From: CAZQXD01 sp964597315
GTDB lineage: Bacteria > Pseudomonadota > Gammaproteobacteria > Competibacterales > Competibacteraceae
Assembly: GCA_964597315.1 (NCBI GenBank)
Contig: CAZQXD010000033.1
Span: 1-47,756, forward strand
Length of the DNA stretch: 47,756 nt
Reading direction: 5' to 3'
Part shown: positions 32,421 to 40,741 of the stretch, one piece after another
Layout of the letters: every line of letters begins with the position of its first letter
Position numbering within the stretch: position 1 is the first letter of the stretch
Made by a program: the position numbers and the translations under genes
The notes under the pieces: generated by a model
Seen by the model: the letters and a program-made list of their open reading frames with translations, nothing else
What the model was told of the DNA's origin: nothing
The model's database searches: none

Positions 32421-32871
32421 AAAAATAGTTAATTTTTTTCCCCTCCCGGCGAATCACTCTCTCGTCTTTCTCAAGGGTTTGTTTCAACTCTTCGAATTGA
32501 AAGGGAAAAATTTTCGTCGAGTGTAGAAGATATTTCTTGATATCATCCACCCAGAGCGCATCTCGGCCATTGAACCGCCCCCTGAGATCGTCCACCACCG
32601 CCTCAATCGGGAGGCTGAGATCCCTTCGTATCCGATCCCTTACCCGCTCGGGCAGATCGGCGTTCCTGAGGCCATCGCTCACGGCCTCCTTCATCGCCTT
32701 GAAACCATGGCTAGAGCGGCTGGCGTGGACCAGCGAATAGAGGTGCCGACCAGCCTCGTTGCGCATCGGGAAGCTAACCAGATGTTTTGCACCGCTACGC
32801 CGCAGCCGCTTTTGGAACAAGCCCAGGAAAGCCAGCGGTCTATCGTCCAGCGGCGGTGGGCGGCGCCTACC
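32392..32871 (-). pseudogene. truncated three-Cys-motif partner protein TcmP, C-terminal part
   Basis: An open frame on the minus strand, with no stop from 32871 down, reads LGLFQKRLRRSGAKHLVSF, RNEAGRHLYSLVHASRSSHG, FKAMKEAV ... and ends KKINYFFIPRQDSTG. This matches the C-terminal half of TcmP-type proteins, known by their frequent pairing with DUF5131 proteins. A full TcmP is at least twice as long; a TAG at 32872-32874 and the absence of the N-terminal domain upstream show truncation. ATG 32820 could start a 142-residue fragment. It overlaps the end of the DUF5131 gene by 29 bases. Confidence 0.6.
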
Positions 32872-32874
32872 CTA

Positions 32875-33238
32875 CGGGACTACCGCCCTTCAGCGCCTAG
32901 CGATTGATGCCCCAATCGGACTTACCCCGAGACCTTCTCGACCTTATCGGTGGACCGCTTGTGTAGCCAATCCTTACGCCGATTCGCGATCTTGAAGTCA
33001 TTACCAAGAGAAGGAACGAAGGAGCTTGCGGACGATCGTTCCGCCAACTCGCGGGAAGTGGCCAGGCAAGCGGCCATCTTTTTTCCAGCAGTTCGAGCGC
33101 ACCTATAACGGCCTCGGCGTCTCGGAGAGCACGCGCGCACCGCTACACCTCGCTTTCCCGGCCATGGCCTCACGCTGGATGCCAGGACTGTTTCCAGAGC
33201 AACACTAAGAAGGAGTATACGAAGGCACGCCATCCACC
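32875..33238. other. non-coding, decayed interval
   Basis: About 360 bases without a convincing gene. Short frames exist on both strands, for example one on the plus strand with FFQQFERTYNGLGVSESTRA near 33080-33140, that look like eroded protein sequence but match nothing I know. It probably represents the deleted 5' part of the TcmP region. Confidence 0.4.
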
Positions 33239-33724
33239 TCACTCCTCGATCAACACCCCATCCCCCACCCTCACCCGCTCGAACAGCTCAACCAGATCGG
33301 CGTTGCCCATGCGGACGCAGCCGTGGGACAGGGGCACCCCCATGGGGTAGGCGTCCGGGCAACCGTGGATATAGATATAGCGGCGCTGGGTGTCACAGTC
33401 CCCATAGCGGTTGCGACCCGGCTCCAGGCCCCCTAGCCAGAGGATGCGGGTCAGTATCCAGTCCCGGTCTGGATGACGGGCGCCCAACTCCGGGGTATAG
33501 ATCTCGCCGGTGGGGCGGCGGCCCCGAAATACGGTGTCGCGGGGCAGGCCAGCGCCGATCCGGGCGCGAATACGGTGCAGGCCCCGGGGGGTGCAGCCGC
33601 TGCCCAAGCGCTCCCCGGGACCGTTGCGGGCGGTGGATACCCGATAGGTCGCAGCGATCCGCTCGCCCTCCATGAGATGCAGACGCTGGGTGGCGAGGTT
33701 GATACGCAGGCGGGGGGCGTCCAT
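33239..33724 (-). CDS. L,D-transpeptidase (YkuD domain)
   Basis: A 161-residue L,D-transpeptidase-type protein. The active-site motif is YIHGCPDAYPMGVPLSHGCVRM, with the nucleophile Cys in SHGCVRM and the preceding His. The N-terminal strands (LRINLATQRLHLMEGERIAATYRVSTA) are the usual YkuD start. No signal peptide is visible, so it may be a cytosolic or unconventionally exported member, or process small peptidoglycan fragments. Its ATG overlaps the TGA of the CYTH gene (TGATG), so the two are coupled. Confidence 0.87.
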   Translation of the reverse strand: MDAPRLRINLATQRLHLMEGERIAATYRVSTARNGPGERLGSGCTPRGLHRIRARIGAGLPRDTVFRGRRPTGEIYTPELGARHPDRDWILTRILWLGGLEPGRNRYGDCDTQRRYIYIHGCPDAYPMGVPLSHGCVRMGNADLVELFERVRVGDGVLIEE

Positions 33725-34188
33725 CACCAGTCCTTGTAGGGATGATCCACCAGGCAGGCGTTGTAATAGCGCCGGTCGAGAGAAACATCGTCTCCCGCCC
33801 AAGGGGGCAACTCCAGTGGCTCGTCCGGGTCTTGCAGTTCCACCTCGGCCACCACCAGGCCGGCGTTATCCCCTTCGAACACGTCCACCTCCCAGACATG
33901 GGCGCCATGGCGTACCCAGTGACGGGTTTTCTCCAGCAACTGACCGCACAGGTTGGCCAGCAACTCCCGGGCGTCTGCCAAGGGGATGGGGTACTCATAT
34001 TCGGCGCGACTTACCCCCAGAGTGCCGCTTTTGATATTCAGATGAGCCTGATCGCCGCTGATTCGCACCCGCACCGAGCGAACCTGGTCACTGACCATAT
34101 AGCCCTGCCGCAGACTCCGGGATTGGTACACCTGCTCCCGCCAACTGTCGTCGCGCACCAGAAACTTACGTTCGATTTCGATGGCCAT
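33724..34188 (-). CDS. CYTH-domain triphosphatase
   Basis: A 154-residue CYTH protein. The signature EIERKFLV opens it, followed by the basic/acidic strands LRQGYMVSDQVRSVRVRISGDQAHLNIK (RVR, K) and VDVFEGDNAGLVVAEVEL. These form the tunnel that binds metal and triphosphate; bacterial members hydrolyse inorganic triphosphate. It is upstream of, and overlaps by one base, the L,D-transpeptidase gene, an association found in other gammaproteobacteria. Confidence 0.9.
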   Translation of the reverse strand: MAIEIERKFLVRDDSWREQVYQSRSLRQGYMVSDQVRSVRVRISGDQAHLNIKSGTLGVSRAEYEYPIPLADARELLANLCGQLLEKTRHWVRHGAHVWEVDVFEGDNAGLVVAEVELQDPDEPLELPPWAGDDVSLDRRYYNACLVDHPYKDW

Positions 34189-34304
34189 GCTTGCCCCCGC
34201 TTACCCCTATTGAAACCATGGTATGCCAGGCTGGTGGGTTTGTGTATGCTGACACTCCATAGCGAAGGGATCACCTACGGGATATACGCACCGGGAGGAA
34301 CCAA

Positions 34305-34664
34305 GTGAGTGAAACCGATCTTGAGCAGCTACCCCTATTGGACGACGCTACCCTCGCCGAGCTACGGGAGATCATGGAGGATGACTTTGGCGATCTGGTG
34401 CGGACCTTCCTGGAGGATCTGCCCGACCAACTGACGGCCATTGATTCGGCGGTCTCCCAGGGCGCTGCCGAGCCTCTCAGTCGCAGCGCCCATCGGCTCA
34501 AGTCCGGCTGCGGCAGCATCGGCGCCACCCGGCTGACCGAAATCGCCCGACGACTGGAACTGCTGGGCCGTGACGGCGATCTATCCGGCGCCCAAGCCCT
34601 GGTGGCGCAACTCCACGCCACCACCTCCGCCACCGAAACCGGATTACGGGAACTGCTGGGTTAG
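34305..34664 (+). CDS. histidine phosphotransfer (Hpt) domain protein
   Basis: A 119-residue stand-alone Hpt protein: four-helix bundle with the phospho-acceptor His in SAHRLKSGCGSIGAT. It would relay a phosphoryl group between a hybrid kinase and a regulator; the partners are not adjacent. GTG 34305 is supported by GGAGGA upstream. It is divergent from the CYTH gene and about 190 bases before the chemoreceptor gene. Confidence 0.9.
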   Translation: MSETDLEQLPLLDDATLAELREIMEDDFGDLVRTFLEDLPDQLTAIDSAVSQGAAEPLSRSAHRLKSGCGSIGATRLTEIARRLELLGRDGDLSGAQALVAQLHATTSATETGLRELLG

Positions 34665-34769
34665 CTTCGCAGCCTCGCCCCCAGACCATCTGCCCAAAGT
34701 CGCGCCGGCGCCCGCCCCCCCGCCCGAGCCAGATGCGGTCCCTTACAACCCAGGGCTGAAAAATTAGCC

Positions 34770-34796
34770 TGAAGCTTGATCCCGCGCTGCCGATAA
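34770..34796 (+). promoter_or_regulatory. sigma-28 (FliA) promoter of the chemoreceptor gene
   Basis: TGAAGCTT, an 11-base spacer and GCCGATAA. The -10 element equals the FliA consensus GCCGATAA in all eight positions, and the -35 element matches TAAAGTTT in six of eight. The spacer length is exact. It lies 54 bases before the chemoreceptor ATG. Confidence 0.8.
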
Positions 34797-34850
34797 GTCC
34801 CCCGAACACACCCGTCAAAGCGTATTTCATCCCTAAGGACCATTCAGATT

Positions 34851-37691
34851 ATGCTGCGCGGCTTGACGATCAAAACCAAACTACTTGCCCTGTTCCTGTT
34901 AGCTGGCCTGGCGCCGCTGCTGCTGTCCGCCTGGGTGCTGCGTCACCAGGCCGGCCAGTCCATGGACCATATCCAGCACGCCGCCCGGCAGGCTTTGGAG
35001 GAGCAGATTTTCAATCAACTGATAACCTCCCGGGATGTCAAGGCCGCCGCCATCAGCCAGTATTTCCAGGATATGGGCGACCAACTGGCCAGCTTTACCC
35101 AGAGCCACATGGTCATTGATATGCTCAACGAAATGTTCGAAGCCTATCGCACCTATCCCTACGACAGTGACACCATCCGGCGGGATGAGCTGGAACGAAT
35201 GCGGGGCGAGCTGGCCGAGTACTACCATAACGCTTTCAGCCGACAATACCAGGAGACCACCGGCGGCCCGCCTCGGGACGTGGATGCCTGGATCGACGGA
35301 TTACACGCCAACGCCGTGGCCTTGCAGCACGCCTACATCGTGGCTAATCCCCGGCCTTTGGGAGAAAAACACCTGCTGAACAGCGCCGGCGACACCCCCT
35401 ACGATCGGCTGCATCTCCGCTACCATCCCACCCTGCGAAGTTATGCCCAGAAGATGGGTTATTACGACATCTTTCTGGTCAACCGTGTAGGGGAGGTGAT
35501 CTACACGGTCTGGAAGGAACTGGACTACGCCACCTCCCTGGTGGATGGCCCTTTCGCCGACAGCGGCCTGGGAAACGCCTACCGCCGGGCCGCTGCCCTG
35601 ACCGATCCGCAAGCCATGGTGCTGGTGGATTACCGACCCTATGCGCCATCCTACGAAGCCCCGGCCAGTTTCATGGCCAAGCCGGTATTCAATCAGGGCG
35701 AAAAAGTGGGCGTGGCCATCTTCCAACTGCCGGTGGATCGCATCTCCCGAATCATGGGCGAGCGCAGCGGCCTGGGTGACACTGGCGAGACCTATCTGCT
35801 GGGTCCCGATGGCCTGCCCCGCTCGGACATTTTCAACGACCCGGGCCGGCACAGCGTGATCGCGGCGTTTCGGAATCCCGGTCATGGCCGGGTGGACACA
35901 GCGCCGGCTAGGGCCGCCCTGGATGGCCAGCGGGGCGTGGGACAGTTCCGCAACTATCAGGATACGGAAGTACTCAGCGCCTACACCCCGGTGCGCCTAT
36001 ACGGCCTCACCTGGGCGCTGCTGGCGGAAATCCATACCGCCGAGGCCCTGGCGCCGGTGGCGGCCATGGCCTCGGCGGGAACCCAGGCCCAGGAGGAACT
36101 GCTGCACGAGGCGCTGCTGACCGTCGCCGTGGCGGTGCCGGCGGTGGCGCTCCTGGCGCTGCTGGTGGCCGGCGCCATCTCCCGACCGTTGCGCCGCACC
36201 GCCACCACCCTACAAGCGGTGGCCGCTGGCGATCTATCCGCCACCCTGGAGAGCCGCACCGGCGACGAGGTAGGCCAGATGACCCGGGCTTTAAACCATG
36301 CCCTAGGCGGCATGCGCCAGGCCCTCCAGGCCGAACGGGTGGACTGGGCGGGTATCGCTGAGCAGCGCCGGGAGCTGGAGCGGGTCATGGCCATGATGGA
36401 AAACGCCCCCCTCGGCATGTTCTACGCCGATGACCGACAGCGCCTGCGCTACGCCAACCCCGCCGCCAGACGCATCCTCAAGGAGCTTGCTCCCCATCTG
36501 GGCCTGCGCGGCGACTGCCTAGGCCAGCCGATCAGCGCCCTACAGGGTCCCCGCGAGGGGCCGCCGCCGCCCACTTGCGTGCTGGAAATCGGCCCCGCCG
36601 CCATCGAGCAGCACACCACCATCATCCGCGACCGCCGGGGGCAGACCCTGGGCGCCATGCTCACTTGGGAACTGATCACTGAACAACGGGAGACCCAGCG
36701 CCGGGCTGACGCCGCCGCCGAGCGGGAACGCCTTCAAGCCGCAGAATTACAGAGCAAGGTGGACCAGTTACTGGACGTGGTGCGGGCCGCCGGTCAAGGC
36801 GACCTCAGCCGCGACCCGCCGGTGCAGGGGAGCGACGCCATCGGCCAGCTCGGAGAGGGCCTGGCCCAGTTGCTCAAGGAACTGCGGGGCAATATCGCCA
36901 CTATTGCCGAAAGCGCCCAGAGCCTGGCCGCCGCCGCTGAGGAACTCACCGCCGTCTCCCGGCAAATGGGCAACAACGCCTCCACCGCCGCCGACGAATC
37001 CCAGCAGGCTTCCAAGGCCGCCGATCAGGTCAGCCAGCGCATGGAATCGGTGGCCGAATCCACCCGCCGCCTGGATAGCGGCGCTCGGGAGATCGCCACC
37101 CATTCCCGGCAGGCCCGGGAAGTAGCCACCCAAGCCGCAGCCCGGGTTGACGGCACCCTCAACAATATGCGGCGCCTGCAAGAGAGCGGCGCCCGGATCG
37201 GCGACGTGGTCAAGCTCATCAACGCCATCGCCGAACAAACCAATCTGCTGGCCCTCAACGCCACCATCGAAGCGGCCCGGGCCGGCGAAACCGGCAAGGG
37301 CTTCGCCGTGGTGGCCCATGAGGTCAAGGAACTGGCCCGCCAGACCGCCGCCGCCACCGGAGAGATCGGCCGGCGCGTTCAGGCCATCCAGAACGAGACC
37401 CAGGACACCGACGAGGCCATCCACCATATCCACGCCGTCATTGAGCAGATCAACCAACTCCAGGAGCGCGTGGCCAATACCGTTCAGGACCAGAGCCAGG
37501 CCACCGGAGAAATCGCCCGCCTGATCACCGACAACACCCAGTCCTCCCATAAGATCGCCACCAATATCCGTAGCGTGGCCGAGGTCGCCGGCACCAACGC
37601 CGCCAGCAGCGGGGATGTGCGCGCCGCCGCCGAGGAACTGGCCCGCATGGCCGGCAGCCTTCAGCAACTGGTGGGGCGGTTTCAACTTTGA
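34851..37691 (+). CDS. methyl-accepting chemotaxis protein
   Basis: A 946-residue chemoreceptor. Membrane helix 1 (about 12-30) and helix 2 (about 420-445, AVAVPAVALLALLVAGAISR) enclose a large periplasmic sensor with a double-Cache-like layout (YYDIFLVNRVGEVIYTVWKE; GETYLLGPDGLPRSD). A HAMP domain, a PAS domain (MMENAPLGMFYADDRQRLRY), a second HAMP-like stretch and the signalling domain follow; the hairpin tip is NAIAEQTNLLALNATIEAAR. No CheB/CheR-binding tail pentapeptide is seen. A sigma-28 promoter in front ties it to the flagellar regulon. The ligand is unknown. Confidence 0.94.
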   Translation: MLRGLTIKTKLLALFLLAGLAPLLLSAWVLRHQAGQSMDHIQHAARQALEEQIFNQLITSRDVKAAAISQYFQDMGDQLASFTQSHMVIDMLNEMFEAYRTYPYDSDTIRRDELERMRGELAEYYHNAFSRQYQETTGGPPRDVDAWIDGLHANAVALQHAYIVANPRPLGEKHLLNSAGDTPYDRLHLRYHPTLRSYAQKMGYYDIFLVNRVGEVIYTVWKELDYATSLVDGPFADSGLGNAYRRAAALTDPQAMVLVDYRPYAPSYEAPASFMAKPVFNQGEKVGVAIFQLPVDRISRIMGERSGLGDTGETYLLGPDGLPRSDIFNDPGRHSVIAAFRNPGHGRVDTAPARAALDGQRGVGQFRNYQDTEVLSAYTPVRLYGLTWALLAEIHTAEALAPVAAMASAGTQAQEELLHEALLTVAVAVPAVALLALLVAGAISRPLRRTATTLQAVAAGDLSATLESRTGDEVGQMTRALNHALGGMRQALQAERVDWAGIAEQRRELERVMAMMENAPLGMFYADDRQRLRYANPAARRILKELAPHLGLRGDCLGQPISALQGPREGPPPPTCVLEIGPAAIEQHTTIIRDRRGQTLGAMLTWELITEQRETQRRADAAAERERLQAAELQSKVDQLLDVVRAAGQGDLSRDPPVQGSDAIGQLGEGLAQLLKELRGNIATIAESAQSLAAAAEELTAVSRQMGNNASTAADESQQASKAADQVSQRMESVAESTRRLDSGAREIATHSRQAREVATQAAARVDGTLNNMRRLQESGARIGDVVKLINAIAEQTNLLALNATIEAARAGETGKGFAVVAHEVKELARQTAAATGEIGRRVQAIQNETQDTDEAIHHIHAVIEQINQLQERVANTVQDQSQATGEIARLITDNTQSSHKIATNIRSVAEVAGTNAASSGDVRAAAEELARMAGSLQQLVGRFQL

Positions 37692-37768
37692 CGCTTCGGC
37701 CTCCACAGCGGCCTGTCACGATCCGGGCTAGTCTACAATGGAGCGGAGATCAACCGCCGCCAGGTAGC

Positions 37769-38398
37769 ATGGGACGACGCAACGAACACAGCCGTGAGCA
37801 ACTCCGGGACATGGCCCTGGAAGCCGCCGATGCCATCGTTGCGGCCCAGGGGCCGGCCGGCCTTACCGCCCGCAAGGTGGCGGCGGCTATCGGCTATACC
37901 GTGGGCAGTCTGTACATGGCCTTTCGCAATCTGGATGATCTGATTGTCCAACTCAACGCCCGTACCCTGGACGAGCTGTATACCGAGTTGCAAGCCGCCA
38001 TCGCCACCGTGCCGGACCCGCAACAGCGGGTCGCCGCCCTGGGTCGGGCCTATATGAATTTTGCCTGTGTCCACCGTAACCGCTGGATGTTGATCTTTGA
38101 ACACCGCTTACCGGTGGGGGATGCCTTGCCCGACTGGTATCTGGAGAAAGTCAACCGCTTCTTCCGCCTGGTTCAGACGTCTCTGGCATCTCTAGCGCCC
38201 CGGCGCGACCCCGATGAGTTGGCCCTGGCCGCCCAGGCCCTCTGGAGCGGAGTGCATGGCGTCTGCATCCTGGGCCTGGACGACAAACTGGACGTGGCCG
38301 GTCACCGTTCCCTCCAAGAAGTGGCCGACTCATTGATTCAACACTATTTGGCCGGTTTCGTCAGCGCCCCCAGCAACCCAAGTCAGATACCACCATGA
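37769..38398 (+). CDS. TetR-family transcriptional regulator
   Basis: A 209-residue regulator with an N-terminal TetR helix-turn-helix (GLTARKVAAAIGYTVGSLYMAFRNLDDLI, about 30-58) and a TetR C-terminal ligand domain of the WHG type (RVAALGRAYMNFACVHRNRWMLIFEH; ALAAQALWSGVHGVCIL). ATG 37769 is the plausible start; the earlier frame runs into the chemoreceptor. The stop lies about 60 bases before the exported protein gene, which could be its target or simply cotranscribed. Confidence 0.88.
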   Translation: MGRRNEHSREQLRDMALEAADAIVAAQGPAGLTARKVAAAIGYTVGSLYMAFRNLDDLIVQLNARTLDELYTELQAAIATVPDPQQRVAALGRAYMNFACVHRNRWMLIFEHRLPVGDALPDWYLEKVNRFFRLVQTSLASLAPRRDPDELALAAQALWSGVHGVCILGLDDKLDVAGHRSLQEVADSLIQHYLAGFVSAPSNPSQIPP

Positions 38399-38460
38399 CA
38401 AGCTTGACGGCGACGCCTACACTGCCGGACAGCTCCCCTATCGCCAACGAGGATTCCTTC

Positions 38461-40080
38461 ATGAAGGGTATTGCCTCCCGCCGTTTCACAGACCGTCCTG
38501 GCCTGTTTCTGATCGCCATGCTGAGCGCCGCCACCCTTCAGGCCGCCGACCCCGCCGCCAGCAGCACCGATGACGCCGCCAAACGCCTGGAAGCTGCGGC
38601 GGATCGGGCCGAGGCGGCGGTCCAGAAACTGGAGTCCCTAGTCCCGAACCAACCCGCCACCGCCGGACCCCGGGCTGACCAGGCCAAGGCGATGATCGAC
38701 CGTTTTCTGGCCAATCTGTCCCCACCCGGACCCGCAGTCGGCGGCTTCGAGCTGAACCGGACGTATCTATTGACCCAGGACGGCGATGCCTACGCCGCAC
38801 GCTTCCCCCAGGCGGCCTGGATACAGGACGGTCTACGTGTGGAGTTCGGCCCCATGACCCTACGGGTAGACCCCCGGGAGGGCGACCAGGCGGCGGTGGA
38901 GTTCCGGGTAGGCGATACCCTCACCGTCAGCGACGGGGGCAGCGAAGTGCTGCGGGTGCTGATCGGCAACCAAGCCATCCACGGTATCTGGGACGAGGGC
39001 CTGCGGGGTCTAGCACAAGGTGAGGCGCGGCTGGAACAACTGCAACTGAGCGTTTCCGATCAAGCACTCACCGCCAGTATCGGGCGTATTGATCTTACCC
39101 AGTCCCTGGAGCGTCGCGACGACGATAGCTGGAATCAACGCCAGACCCTGACCCTGGCGGACCTCCAGGTGCAGGGAGAAGACCTGAGCCTGCGCCTAGA
39201 CCAACTGGCCGGTCAGGCCGGAGTCGGCGGTCGTGACTACAGCACGTTGCTGGCCCTTTCCGACGAGTTCAATCAACTCTTGGAACAACAGACCGACAGC
39301 GGCCAGTTCGACCAGCGCCATGCCGACCTCATCAGCCAAATCAACGACACGCTGGGACACTTCGATTCTAAGTTGATCGCCGGCGGCCTGCTCCTAGGCG
39401 CCCCTGGGGCGGAGCTGGTGACGGTGGAACAAATCAATCTGGCCACCGGCTTCGACGCCGCCGAGACCGGCTCCAGCCTGGGCTACACCCTGGAATTGGA
39501 CGGCATGAAATCCCTAGTGCCCGTGGCGCCCCTGGAGTTGTTGCCCCAGCGCGCCAGGCTGGAATTGGTCCTGAAGAATATCCCACCCAAGCTATTGAAC
39601 CGGATTCTGAGCATCGGCGTGGCCAGCGAGGACATCGAGGACGAAGAAGCCCGGGAAGCCTATATCGGCCAGCAGTTTTTGAGCCTGTTCATGGACAGCA
39701 ATCTGAACCTACGCATCAAAAATAGCCGTCTGGAAGCGCCCGAGGCGCGCATAGAACTGGAGGCCGCCGCCCAGGTGGACCCCCAGACAGCCTTCGGCGC
39801 CAGCGGCCAATTGTTGCTGCGCGTCCAGGGCCTGGACCGAATGATGGCGGCGACGCAGGACCTTGAAGACGAGGGCGCCGGCCAGTTTCTGTCCATGCTG
39901 CTGGTCATGTCCCAGCGCAGCCAACACGCCGACGGCACGGTGGTGGACAGTTTCGAACTCAAGGTCAGCGCCGACGGCCAATTATTACTGAACGGCAAGG
40001 ATATTTCCGCCTTGCTCATGGAGCCGGGGATGCAAGAAGACCCCCTAGTCGAACCCGAGGCCCCAGGCCCGGAGTCCTAA
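38461..40080 (+). CDS. exported protein, DUF945/YdgA-like
   Basis: A 539-residue protein with a signal peptide (about 1-28, GLFLIAMLSAATLQAADPAA), a short coiled coil (AAKRLEAAADRAEAAVQKLESL) and a long beta-rich body. The layout recalls the YdgA/DUF945 group of gammaproteobacterial envelope proteins, with LTLADLQVQGEDLSLRLDQL and a late LRIKNSRLEAPEARIELEA stretch, but the similarity is loose. I chose ATG 38461 because it opens the signal peptide and has GAGGAT upstream; an ATGA overlap with the TetR gene at 38395 is the alternative. The function is unknown. Confidence 0.6.
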   Translation: MKGIASRRFTDRPGLFLIAMLSAATLQAADPAASSTDDAAKRLEAAADRAEAAVQKLESLVPNQPATAGPRADQAKAMIDRFLANLSPPGPAVGGFELNRTYLLTQDGDAYAARFPQAAWIQDGLRVEFGPMTLRVDPREGDQAAVEFRVGDTLTVSDGGSEVLRVLIGNQAIHGIWDEGLRGLAQGEARLEQLQLSVSDQALTASIGRIDLTQSLERRDDDSWNQRQTLTLADLQVQGEDLSLRLDQLAGQAGVGGRDYSTLLALSDEFNQLLEQQTDSGQFDQRHADLISQINDTLGHFDSKLIAGGLLLGAPGAELVTVEQINLATGFDAAETGSSLGYTLELDGMKSLVPVAPLELLPQRARLELVLKNIPPKLLNRILSIGVASEDIEDEEAREAYIGQQFLSLFMDSNLNLRIKNSRLEAPEARIELEAAAQVDPQTAFGASGQLLLRVQGLDRMMAATQDLEDEGAGQFLSMLLVMSQRSQHADGTVVDSFELKVSADGQLLLNGKDISALLMEPGMQEDPLVEPEAPGPES

Positions 40081-40117
40081 GCTAAGCCCTCGGTATATCG
40101 TGGCGCCACCACATATC

Positions 40118-40145
40118 ATGGGACCGGCCCGGGCCGACGTCCCAT
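40118..40145. terminator. hairpin after the DUF945-like gene
   Basis: ATGGGAC/GTCCCAT arms enclose the palindrome CGGCCCGGGCCG. It is followed on the plus strand by a weak T-containing stretch. It lies 38 bases after the stop, so termination of the TetR/DUF945-like transcript is likely. Confidence 0.45.
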
Positions 40146-40192
40146 TGATATTTTATGCCATTGACTGCATTACCAAAAAATAATAAACCAGG

Positions 40193-40209
40193 TTGGCACG
40201 AAGAATGCC
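40193..40209 (+). promoter_or_regulatory. sigma-54 promoter of the doxX-like gene
   Basis: TTGGCACGAAGAATGCC fits the sigma-54 consensus TTGGCACGNNNNTTGCW: the -24 element is perfect, the -12 element is ATGC, and the GG-to-GC spacing is exact. It lies 51 bases before ATG 40261, in an AT-rich gap with the dyad TTGGCA/TGCCAT overlapping it. Confidence 0.65.
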
Positions 40210-40260
40210 ATAACAATATTGATTCTAATTTTATCCCCAGAGCCACATCGGAGCTTCCCC

Positions 40261-40734
40261 ATGCCCACCAGCACCCTGTTGAACTCATCGGCGGTGAACC
40301 GCACAGTAGGGCTTGCCAAGCCAGTGTATAACCTCCTGGACTTTCTGGCTCCCGTAGGCGATCTCATCATCCGCCTTTGGGTAGCCAATGTGTTCTTCAA
40401 GTCCGGGCTGGTGAAGATACAAAGCTTCGACACCACTGTGCTGCTGTTCGAGTATGAGTACAGCGTCCCGTTGCTGTCCCCCACCGTGGCCGCTTATCTA
40501 GGGACCGGCGCGGAGTTGATCCTGCCGGTGTTCCTGGCCCTAGGCTTGGGAGGACGTCTGGCGGCGGGGGCGTTGTTCGTGTTCAATATCATCGCGGTAA
40601 TCTCCTACCCCGATCTCCATGCCGCCGGCCTGCGAGATCACTATGTCTGGGGCATTATGCTGCTGATGCCATTGTTGCACGGCCCCGGCAAGCTGTCCCT
40701 GGACCATCTGCTGAGCCGTTGGCTGAGATCCTAA
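40261..40734 (+). CDS. DoxX-family membrane protein
   Basis: A 157-residue protein with four hydrophobic segments. It has the DoxX pattern: GDLIIRLWVANVFFKSGLVKIQSF near the start, GTGAELILPVFLALGLGGRLAAGAL, and WGIMLLMPLLHGPGKLSLDHL. DoxX-like proteins of the inner membrane are linked to thiosulfate:quinone oxidation or redox protection, but most are uncharacterised. The start ATG 40261 is chosen over the frame to 40219. A sigma-54 promoter precedes it. It is convergent with modA, six bases apart. Confidence 0.82.
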   Translation: MPTSTLLNSSAVNRTVGLAKPVYNLLDFLAPVGDLIIRLWVANVFFKSGLVKIQSFDTTVLLFEYEYSVPLLSPTVAAYLGTGAELILPVFLALGLGGRLAAGALFVFNIIAVISYPDLHAAGLRDHYVWGIMLLMPLLHGPGKLSLDHLLSRWLRS

Positions 40735-40741
40735 ATCCACG

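Noticed and set aside
36768..37706. Long 312-residue open frame antisense to the chemoreceptor
   Set aside because: High-GC antisense shadow rich in Gly and Ala; the sense frame has unmistakable signalling-domain motifs.
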